A DNA stretch of 26,471 nt from a virus. Positions 15,125-20,812 of the stretch are shown piece by piece (positions within the stretch are counted from its first letter, which is position 1; the number at the start of each line of letters is the position of its first letter). Location: IMG/VR virus record IMGVR_UViG_3300025120_000457, positions 1-26,471 of that record; one strand, 5' to 3'. The notes beneath the pieces were generated by a model, which saw only the letters and a program-made list of their open reading frames with translations, was not told the origin of the DNA and searched no databases. The position numbers and the translations under genes were made by a program.

Positions 15125-16561
15125 TTAGCCGTTGAGTGCTATTCTCCAGGTCCCTCCTGGATATAATCCCTCAACACTTAACAGCCATTCATCGCCGTCC
15201 CAGCGATATTGTATGCCTGTATTTAAATTAGTAGTATATGTTACTGCGGATACAGTTGATGCATCAAAAACAATTACCCAACTTTGACCGTCCCATTCAA
15301 CAATATCATTACGTTTAGCAACTAAGTCTCCTGAGAAGCCTCTCCAAGCATCTGCACCTTCTACATTACTAGCATCACCTATATCATTTAATAATAATAG
15401 TCTACCGCCTAATCCTTTCATTACATTAGTTGGTACAGTTTTTTGTGGATCAATAATGTAATCAATAGTTGTCCATTGATTGTTGTTTCTAATAGGACCT
15501 TGTATAATAGTATTACTTGGGAACGTATCAGTATCCCAATTTATTATAAGTTGTGATTCGTTTATTGAATTGATACTAATTGTGCCAGTAATTTCGTGTG
15601 TAACTTCATTTAACTTTGTAAAGTATATTCTACTTATATCATCTTGATACTGTCCTGGGTGTGAATCTAATATTTGTCTCCAATTAGTTGCACCTACTAT
15701 ACCACGACTTTCTATTTGTGCTAGTGTACCCTGTACATATATACCATAATCTTGATAATTTGTACCTACTACATGTTTAGCCGCAGTAGTTTCAACTGAA
15801 CGATTTCCGTCTTTGTCTGCTACTCCAGGCACAACACTATCGTCGTGTGCATTTAATGTTGGCATACTTAATCCTAAATCTAATGTTCCTGTATTTTCGT
15901 CAAAGATACTTGTAATAATATTTGTAATAACACCAAGTCTTTTAACTTTAACTGGAGGACTGATATAAATTGGTGTACTAAATGTAAGTGTTGATACATC
16001 AATTTCGCTATCAACACCAACTGGTACACTTCTTGAACTCCATGTAACACTATCTAACATCACATGTGTTAAACTGGTCCAGTCTATATAGTTGTCAGTT
16101 GTTTGCACTTCTAAACTAGGATTAAACAATACTAGTATTTGTTCTAGTATTTGAAGTTTCATATCTGTATTGGTTGACCATATATCACAATTAAATGTAA
16201 GTTTATATGGTGTAGGCATTAATCTTTCTACTGTATAATTTTTACCTTCAAAATTTAGATATTCTTTATTATTACTATCGTATGCACGTTCTCTAATGTT
16301 TACTTTGCTAACATAACTAGCATCTGATGTACGTTCTCGATCTATTTCCATACCAGTTACATGCACAGCAATACGTGGAGCACTAGGTATTTTGTTTTCT
16401 GTGTTATCACGGATTATATTTGCAACTTGACGTGTAAGATCTCCATACGTAACAGGAATTTGTGTTAAGGCACCCTTGCCATCTTTAACTGAAAAATTAC
16501 TCATTAGTCTTACCATTTGAGTAACGTAGCGCCTTACTTGTCCATCATAAAAATGTTCCAT
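15125..16561 (-). CDS. gp15: Tail terminator / proximal sheath stabiliser, T4 gp15-like
   Basis: In T4, gp15 caps the finished tail and connects it to the neck. The N-terminal about 230 residues match the gp15 pattern: FYDGQVRRYVTQMVRLMSN, then IPVTYGDLTRQVANI, then TPYKLTFNCDIWSTN with LQILEQILVLFNP, then the WSSRSVPVG and YISPPVKV strands. It is 478 residues long against about 270 in T4. The added C-terminal half is beta-rich and ends in two small 'W/Y-DG-x-x-W' modules (roughly DIVEWDGQSWVIVFDA and IQYRWDGDEWLLS). Similar modules occur in gp14 and gp18 here. Its ATG overlaps the gp14 stop by one base (TAATG). It is transcribed away from gp13, unlike the colinear 13-14-15 order in T4. Confidence 0.85.
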   Translation of the reverse strand: MEHFYDGQVRRYVTQMVRLMSNFSVKDGKGALTQIPVTYGDLTRQVANIIRDNTENKIPSAPRIAVHVTGMEIDRERTSDASYVSKVNIRERAYDSNNKEYLNFEGKNYTVERLMPTPYKLTFNCDIWSTNTDMKLQILEQILVLFNPSLEVQTTDNYIDWTSLTHVMLDSVTWSSRSVPVGVDSEIDVSTLTFSTPIYISPPVKVKRLGVITNIITSIFDENTGTLDLGLSMPTLNAHDDSVVPGVADKDGNRSVETTAAKHVVGTNYQDYGIYVQGTLAQIESRGIVGATNWRQILDSHPGQYQDDISRIYFTKLNEVTHEITGTISINSINESQLIINWDTDTFPSNTIIQGPIRNNNQWTTIDYIIDPQKTVPTNVMKGLGGRLLLLNDIGDASNVEGADAWRGFSGDLVAKRNDIVEWDGQSWVIVFDASTVSAVTYTTNLNTGIQYRWDGDEWLLSVEGLYPGGTWRIALNG

Positions 16562-17715
16562 TAATTATCCGCCTTAGGTCTAAGTGCTTTTGATAAACTT
16601 TGTTTTTCTTTAACTGTTTCACCACCAATTTGTGATTGTGCAGGGTTATTAATAAATGTTGTTTTCTGTGTATTACGTGTGTCAGTATTAGTTAAGTCTA
16701 CTCTTACACCGTCTTGTAACTTAATCCAACGATTACCATCATACTTAAATAATCTTTTAGGTGAATAATCTGTTCTCAAAAAATAATCTCCGTCTACTGA
16801 TGCAGTTGGAAAACTAATCCCCATACCATAAGGTGCACCATTATTACTTTCAACGCCTAGTAAGTATCCTTGGTATCCTGCCCTATCTGGACGATCGCTT
16901 ATATCGCCTGCTTGAACACCTATGTTACTTGCATCTATGTCAGTTTCATCTGCTGTTTTGAGTGCAACAGTACCATCATCATTAGTTGCTAAAGTATAAT
17001 AATGTCCAATGTCATATCCTGACTTAGGTGCATCTGCTTCTGCTTGTGCAAGTACAGCATTATTAATATTCATTTCTGTTTCATATGTTGATAGTACATC
17101 ACGCAAAGTATCACTTGAACCTTCTTGTGCGGGCAAGTCTAATATTTCTTTAAACTCTTGTGAGTCAACAATTTGTTTTAATTTAATTCTATATAAATGC
17201 GGATACCATGTAGGTGAAAAACCTTCTGCGGCTCTGTTTACATCCTCTACTACATAATATCTTTTTAGTGCAACACTAAAATCATTTAGTGCATATTCGT
17301 CTTTTAAATGCGGTAACTCAATTACATCACCACTCATAATTTTTCTACCAAGTGTCTTTACACTATTATTAATATGTATGGTCATAAACAATGTGTCATT
17401 TTGTAGAAATAAACCAAATTGGCTCATATCAAAATCGATATCTTGTACATTGTAAATACCACGCATAGTATAAATGTCTGGATCATATTTTCTATCCCTA
17501 TTTTCAAGGAATAACATATCTTGAATATTTGTTTCTTTTACAGCATTATAGCGAGGCTGATCAGCAGTTGCATCTACAGTTTCTGGATTATTAGGACCTA
17601 GATATTTGTGAACGAATATATCTGTTCCGCCCACAGTAAACATTTCATAGACTTGTTTGTCCATAAACGTGTAATCATTGCCCTTTTCTGGTTTATATAA
17701 GGATAGTCTTGGCAT
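16561..17715 (-). CDS. gp14: Neck / head-closure protein, T4 gp14-like
   Basis: In T4, gp14 joins gp13 to make the neck that closes the filled head and docks the tail. Matching features are the segment 'MSQFGLFLQNDTLFMTIH', the 'GDVIELPHLKDEYALNDFSVALKRYYVVEDV' block corresponding to the GDLIYFP...FEI..VE pattern of gp14, and the following 'WYPHLYRIKLKQI' strand. The C-terminus is extended by about 130 residues and includes a 'LFKYDGNRWIKL' module. I place the start at the ATG at 17715 (MPRLSLYKPEKG), because a late-promoter box at 17728-17721 would start transcription there. In-frame ATGs at 17721 and 17739 are alternatives; the latter lies upstream of the predicted transcription start. No ribosome-binding site is seen. 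Confidence 0.82.
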   Translation of the reverse strand: MPRLSLYKPEKGNDYTFMDKQVYEMFTVGGTDIFVHKYLGPNNPETVDATADQPRYNAVKETNIQDMLFLENRDRKYDPDIYTMRGIYNVQDIDFDMSQFGLFLQNDTLFMTIHINNSVKTLGRKIMSGDVIELPHLKDEYALNDFSVALKRYYVVEDVNRAAEGFSPTWYPHLYRIKLKQIVDSQEFKEILDLPAQEGSSDTLRDVLSTYETEMNINNAVLAQAEADAPKSGYDIGHYYTLATNDDGTVALKTADETDIDASNIGVQAGDISDRPDRAGYQGYLLGVESNNGAPYGMGISFPTASVDGDYFLRTDYSPKRLFKYDGNRWIKLQDGVRVDLTNTDTRNTQKTTFINNPAQSQIGGETVKEKQSLSKALRPKADN

Positions 17716-17720
17716 ATACA

Positions 17721-17728
17721 TATTTATC
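17721..17728 (-). promoter_or_regulatory. T4-type late promoter box for gp14-gp15 (minus strand)
   Basis: Reading the minus strand, GATAAATA occupies 17728-17721. With T4 spacing the transcript starts at about 17715, which is the A of the in-frame ATG of gp14, so the message is predicted to be leaderless. It lies back to back with the gp13 late promoter. Confidence 0.75.
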
Positions 17729-17744
17729 GAACGAGACATCTATC

Positions 17745-17752
17745 GATAAATA
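17745..17752 (+). promoter_or_regulatory. T4-type late promoter box for gp13
   Basis: GATAAATA sits 18 bases before the gp13 ATG at 17771. The predicted start of transcription is near 17758, the first base of the GGAG ribosome-binding site, so the leader would be only about 13 bases. Confidence 0.78.
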
Positions 17753-17770
17753 CTAGTGGAGACTTTACAT

Positions 17771-18529
17771 ATGGCTACACTAGCAACTAAAAAACAAGAA
17801 GTTTACGACTATGTTTACGCACTATTAGGCGGAGGCATGGTAGACGTTGAACTAGATCCAATTCATTATCAAACTGCATTAGGAAAAGCGTTATCAAAAT
17901 TTAGGCAACGTTCAGATAATTCAGTTGAAGAATCATATATGTTTATGCCAACAGTTGAAGATCAGAATACGTATGTATTACCTAACGAAGTTATGGAAGT
18001 ACGAAAGTTGTTCCGTAGATCAATTGGTTCACGATCAGGCGGCGGAGATGGCGGAACATTATTTGAACCGTTCAATATGGCTTATACAAATACATATTTG
18101 TTATCAAGTTCTAACATGGGCGGACTAGCAACCTACGATATGTTTAGTCAATATCAAGAATTAGTAGGTAGAATGTTTGGTTCGTATATTGAGTTTAAAT
18201 GGAATACAACTACAAAAGAATTAACAATGTTACAGCGTCCACGTACACAAGAAACATTACTATTATTTGTATATAATTATAGATCAGATGAACAGTTATT
18301 AGCAGACTATCTTGCAGGTCAGTGGATTAAAGACTATACTGTAGCAACATGTAAATTTATGTTAGGTGAAGCACGTAGTAAATTTGCACAAATAGCAGGT
18401 CCACAAGGTGGTAGTTCACTTAATGGTGATGCACTTAAAGCAGAAGCACAAGCAGAACTAGAAAAACTAGAAATGGATGTATCACAGCAAGTAGCCGGTG
18501 GAGCAGGATACGGCTTTTTAATTGGTTGA
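17771..18529 (+). CDS. gp13: Neck protein, T4 gp13-like
   Basis: In T4, gp13 binds the portal and, with gp14, forms the neck after DNA packaging. The start is the ATG at 17771 (MATLATKKQEVYDYV), with GGAG 9 bases upstream. An in-frame GTG at 17756 is less likely, because it would precede the predicted transcript start. The 252-residue protein begins with a helical 'YVYALLGGGMVDVELDPIHYQTALGKALSKFRQRS' region equivalent to the 'LGxPVIEINVDxDQxxDRIDEAL' start of gp13. It continues with 'EESYMFMPTVEDQNTYVLP' and 'YRSDEQLLADYLAGQWIKDYTVATCKFMLGEARSKF', and ends with the 'GGSSLNGDALKAEAQAELEKLE' helix, which is the clearest gp13 signature. The stop codon TGA lies inside the -35 box of the next promoter. 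Genes 14 and 15 are divergent from it. Confidence 0.87.
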   Translation: MATLATKKQEVYDYVYALLGGGMVDVELDPIHYQTALGKALSKFRQRSDNSVEESYMFMPTVEDQNTYVLPNEVMEVRKLFRRSIGSRSGGGDGGTLFEPFNMAYTNTYLLSSSNMGGLATYDMFSQYQELVGRMFGSYIEFKWNTTTKELTMLQRPRTQETLLLFVYNYRSDEQLLADYLAGQWIKDYTVATCKFMLGEARSKFAQIAGPQGGSSLNGDALKAEAQAELEKLEMDVSQQVAGGAGYGFLIG

Positions 18530-18554
18530 CAAACAGCATAATAGATAGTATTAT
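18526..18554 (+). promoter_or_regulatory. sigma70-type early promoter for the tandem dioxygenases
   Basis: TTGACA (18526-18531), exactly 17 bases, then TATTAT (18549-18554). The ATG of the dioxygenase follows after six bases, so the predicted +1 coincides with the start codon. Both hexamers, the spacer length and the AAC following the -35 box are the same as in the hldE promoter at 14661-14689. The -35 box contains the gp13 stop codon. Confidence 0.8.
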
Positions 18555-18560
18555 TATACT

Positions 18561-19205
18561 ATGCATTATGAGATTACACCTTTATTTTCAACTCCTTTAC
18601 TAAAGTCACATATTGGACCATTAGATCCAATTACACTTGCATGGCTCAAGCGATTAGACTATCCGGATAGTTCAGTTGCTCAATATGGCAACGAAGATCA
18701 CTTACCGCAGTCAGAGCGAGGATTTGATGTCCTTAACCAGCCAAAATTATTAAACCTACAAACACTAATCAAACGTGCAGTAGATCATTTTGCTTATACA
18801 GTATTAGATGTTATTGATGAAGTAGAATTTAGACTTACAACTAGTTGGATTAATAAAATGGATGTAGGCAGTGATATAGAGTTACACAATCATGCTAACG
18901 CTGTGATTAGCGGAGTTTATTATCCTGATGTTGGACCGCAGAGTAACGGTCTTACGTTTAAGAAAAATAAGCAACATTTAAACAGTTTTCCAGAACATGT
19001 ACGTCCAGATACAAAGCAAAACTGGAGTCAATATACTTCTGGAGAATGGACTGTACAACCTGTAACAGGCGATGTATTAATTTTTCCTAGCCACTTAGAG
19101 CATATAGTTGCTAAGAGTTTAGATAAACAAGATAGATACAGTTTGGCTTTTAATTACTTTCCAAAAGGATCAATAGGACAAAATTCAGTTAGGACAAATA
19201 TATGA
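18561..19205 (+). CDS. 2OG-Fe(II) dioxygenase, phage type (paralogue B)
   Basis: A 214-residue protein with the same plan as the gene at 12047-12691. It starts with ITPLFSTPLL, then TTSWINKMDVGSDIELHNHAN carrying H109, H111 and N113. The SGVYYPDV strand follows, then TGDVLIFPSHLEHIV with H181 and RYSLAFNYF with R192 as the probable 2-oxoglutarate anchor. It is tandem with paralogue C (ATGA overlap at 19202-19205), and the N-terminal 36 residues of the two align position by position (PLFS-PL, then DP-T-AW--L-YPD). The start codon lies six bases after a strong -10 box, so no ribosome-binding site is available and the message is probably leaderless. Target unknown; oxygenases of this type are common in marine T4-like phages. 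Confidence 0.87.
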   Translation: MHYEITPLFSTPLLKSHIGPLDPITLAWLKRLDYPDSSVAQYGNEDHLPQSERGFDVLNQPKLLNLQTLIKRAVDHFAYTVLDVIDEVEFRLTTSWINKMDVGSDIELHNHANAVISGVYYPDVGPQSNGLTFKKNKQHLNSFPEHVRPDTKQNWSQYTSGEWTVQPVTGDVLIFPSHLEHIVAKSLDKQDRYSLAFNYFPKGSIGQNSVRTNI

Positions 19206-19819
19206 AATATCAAACAACTCCTTTATTCTCCATACCTTTATTTTATGCAAATATTGGAACTGTAGATCCTACAACAATGGCATGGGTAGAAAAACTAGAA
19301 TATCCTGATGAAGCGGCAGGGCATGAACATACTGCGGACAAGTATATTTTAAATAAACCTAAATTATCAGGACTAAAAACTCAAATACAAGAAGCATGTA
19401 ACGTTTTTGTAAAAGAAGAATTAAAAGTTAATGATGATGTTGTATTTGAATTACAAAATAGTTGGATCAACAAACATTCAAAAGATGAAAGTAATAGTTT
19501 ACACTGGCATAGTAATGCAATGTTAAGTGGAGTATATTATATTCAAAATGAGCCAGATGCTGGAGATATTGTTTTTAACAAATCACATTTATATACAAAC
19601 TTATTTCATGATACTGTAAAGGTAAGTTATTCAGAACCAACACAATATAGTGCAAATGAGTTTTATATTAGTCCTAGATCAGGAGACATAGTTATGTTTC
19701 CAAGCCATTTAGAACATCACGTAACCCCAAATCTAACAACAACACCACGTTACAGTTTAGCATTTAATTTTTTTGCTAGGGGAACTGTAGGCGGCGGTAC
19801 TTCGGAACTTAAAATATGA
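19202..19819 (+). CDS. 2OG-Fe(II) dioxygenase, phage type (paralogue C)
   Basis: A 205-residue tandem duplicate of paralogue B. Motifs are TTPLFSIPLF at the start and NSWINKHSKDESNSLHWHSNA with H101, H103 and N105. These are followed by SGVYYIQNEPDAGDIVF, then SGDIVMFPSHLEHHVTPN with H172, and RYSLAFNFFARG with R183. It starts at the ATG overlapping the previous stop (ATGA), with an AGGA site about 8 bases upstream inside the previous gene. It ends in the same kind of ATGA overlap with the nucleotide kinase gene. Low N-terminal identity outside the motifs indicates that the duplication is old. Keeping both copies suggests different substrates. Confidence 0.87.
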   Translation: MKYQTTPLFSIPLFYANIGTVDPTTMAWVEKLEYPDEAAGHEHTADKYILNKPKLSGLKTQIQEACNVFVKEELKVNDDVVFELQNSWINKHSKDESNSLHWHSNAMLSGVYYIQNEPDAGDIVFNKSHLYTNLFHDTVKVSYSEPTQYSANEFYISPRSGDIVMFPSHLEHHVTPNLTTTPRYSLAFNFFARGTVGGGTSELKI

Positions 19820-20427
19820 TTATTGGAATATGTGGCCTGATAGGCTGTGGTAAAGGTACAGTAGGAGATATCTTAGTTGAGAATCACGGATTTACAAAAC
19901 TAAGTTTTGCTGATAAATTAAAAGATGGTGTAGCAACAGTATTCAATTGGGATCGAGATATGCTAGAAGGCGATACCGTAGAAAGTAGAGAGTGGCGAGA
20001 AACACAAGACAAATTTTGGACTAGAGAAACAGGGCGTACTATTACCCCTAGATTAGTATTACAAGAGTTTGGTACAGATTGTATGCGACACGGATTTGAT
20101 AATGGTATTTGGGTAAGTTTAGTAAAACAAGAACTAGTTAAATATCCCAATAAAAATTTTGTTATACCTGATGTAAGATTTCCTAATGAAGCAAATATGA
20201 TTAAAAGTATACACGGCGAAGTATGGCGTGTAAAACGTGGACAAGATCCTGTATGGATGCGTATGTATGAAGATATTGGTGTTGAACCTAAAGATGTACA
20301 CGAGTCTGAATGGCGATGGGCAAAAGTTGATTTTAACAATGTTATATATAACGACTTAGGTATTGATGAACTTAAAAGTCAGGTAAAAGGTCTCCTTGCT
20401 TCCAACGAACACCTTGTTTCTGCATAA
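19816..20427 (+). CDS. gp1: Deoxynucleoside monophosphate kinase, T4 gp1-like
   Basis: A 203-residue P-loop kinase that would phosphorylate dNMPs to dNDPs for phage DNA synthesis. The Walker A motif is GLIGCGKGT (7-15). Further family marks are 'LSFADKLKDGVATVFNW' (residues 29-45), 'RLVLQEFGTDCMR' (about 79-91), 'GIWV', and 'VIPDVRFPNEANMI' (about 116-129), which are typical of the phage dNMP kinase family. The gene overlaps the dioxygenase by ATGA, so the early promoter at 18526 would serve all three genes. Its 3' end overlaps the antisense HNH gene by 56 bases, so its last 18 codons are shared with the HNH coding sequence on the other strand. Nucleotide specificity is not readable. Confidence 0.88.
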   Translation: MIIGICGLIGCGKGTVGDILVENHGFTKLSFADKLKDGVATVFNWDRDMLEGDTVESREWRETQDKFWTRETGRTITPRLVLQEFGTDCMRHGFDNGIWVSLVKQELVKYPNKNFVIPDVRFPNEANMIKSIHGEVWRVKRGQDPVWMRMYEDIGVEPKDVHESEWRWAKVDFNNVIYNDLGIDELKSQVKGLLASNEHLVSA

Positions 20428-20707
20428 TACGTTGACAATTGGCACATATAGTTTTTAAGTTCATTACTGAGCAGTTTTCTAAATTTCCATCTACATGATA
20501 TACATCAAATTGTTCTTGATGTTTGCTTTTATAATTACATTTTTCACAATGGTCTTTTTTGACATAACCACGTTGATGCCATTTAGGTACGCCATGCTTA
20601 GAACCATTACGTAAACATGTTTCGCACTTCTTACGATAATAGATTTTACCGGCTTTTTTATAGTTTATAGCCGCAGGTCTTAGTTTACAATCGCATAAAG
20701 GTCTCAT
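20372..20707 (-). CDS. Small HNH endonuclease (possible homing endonuclease)
   Basis: A 111-residue Cys-rich protein. Two zinc-binding sets are visible: C5, C7, C28 and C31 near the N-terminus, and C54, C57, C88 and C91 around the HNH core. The core itself is 'FDVYHVDGNLENCSVMNLKTICANC' split as H71, N78 and N83 within the two-cysteine-pair frame. This is the usual layout of small phage HNH nucleases. A GAGGT ribosome-binding site lies 12 bases before the ATG. It is the only gene between the dNMP kinase and gp18, is antisense to both, and overlaps the end of the kinase gene. That is the placement expected of a free-standing homing endonuclease inserted between phage genes. It could alternatively act in packaging or host DNA nicking. 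Confidence 0.82.
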   Translation of the reverse strand: MRPLCDCKLRPAAINYKKAGKIYYRKKCETCLRNGSKHGVPKWHQRGYVKKDHCEKCNYKSKHQEQFDVYHVDGNLENCSVMNLKTICANCQRIMQKQGVRWKQGDLLPDF

Positions 20708-20748
20708 AACGTATTTACCTCACCTTTTTGGTCCCTTTATCTGGTGCT

Positions 20749-20754
20749 ATTATA
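20749..20754 (-). promoter_or_regulatory. Possible -10 box for the HNH gene
   Basis: A perfect TATAAT on the minus strand (20754-20749) lies 42 bases before the HNH ATG. No good -35 hexamer is seen at 16-18 bases. It is a weak candidate only. Confidence 0.3.
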
Positions 20755-20774
20755 AGCATTTTAATTCTAATTCA

Positions 20775-20782
20775 TATAAATA
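20775..20782 (+). promoter_or_regulatory. T4-type late promoter box (canonical TATAAATA) for gp18
   Basis: This is the only exact TATAAATA among the late boxes in the window. The predicted start is near 20788, giving a leader of about 25 bases that contains a strong AGGAG (20801-20805) 7 bases before the sheath ATG. This is the best-formed expression signal here, as expected for a very abundant protein. Confidence 0.88.
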
Positions 20783-20812
20783 CTACGAACACTTTTATTA
20801 AGGAGAAACACA

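Larger units (their letters stand above)
17721..17752. repeat. Perfect 10-bp inverted repeat made of two divergent late promoters
   Basis: TATTTATCGA (17721-17730) and TCGATAAATA (17743-17752) are perfect inverted copies separated by 12 bases. Each arm contains one late-promoter octamer plus two flanking bases, so the symmetry extends beyond the promoter consensus. It is the whole control region between divergent gp14 and gp13. Confidence 0.85.

Noticed and set aside
17739-17756. Upstream start codons for gp14 (ATG at 17739) and gp13 (GTG at 17756)
   Set aside because: Both lie upstream of the starts predicted from the late promoter boxes. For gp13 the ATG at 17771 has a proper GGAG spacing. 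The gp14 choice is less certain.
19884-20339. A 151-codon open frame on the minus strand opposite the dNMP kinase
   Set aside because: It is antisense to a gene with clear P-loop and family motifs, and shows no recognisable protein features of its own.
20432-20460. TTGACA on the plus strand after the dNMP kinase
   Set aside because: No acceptable -10 hexamer follows at 16-18 bases, and the next plus-strand gene (gp18) has its own late promoter more than 300 bases later.
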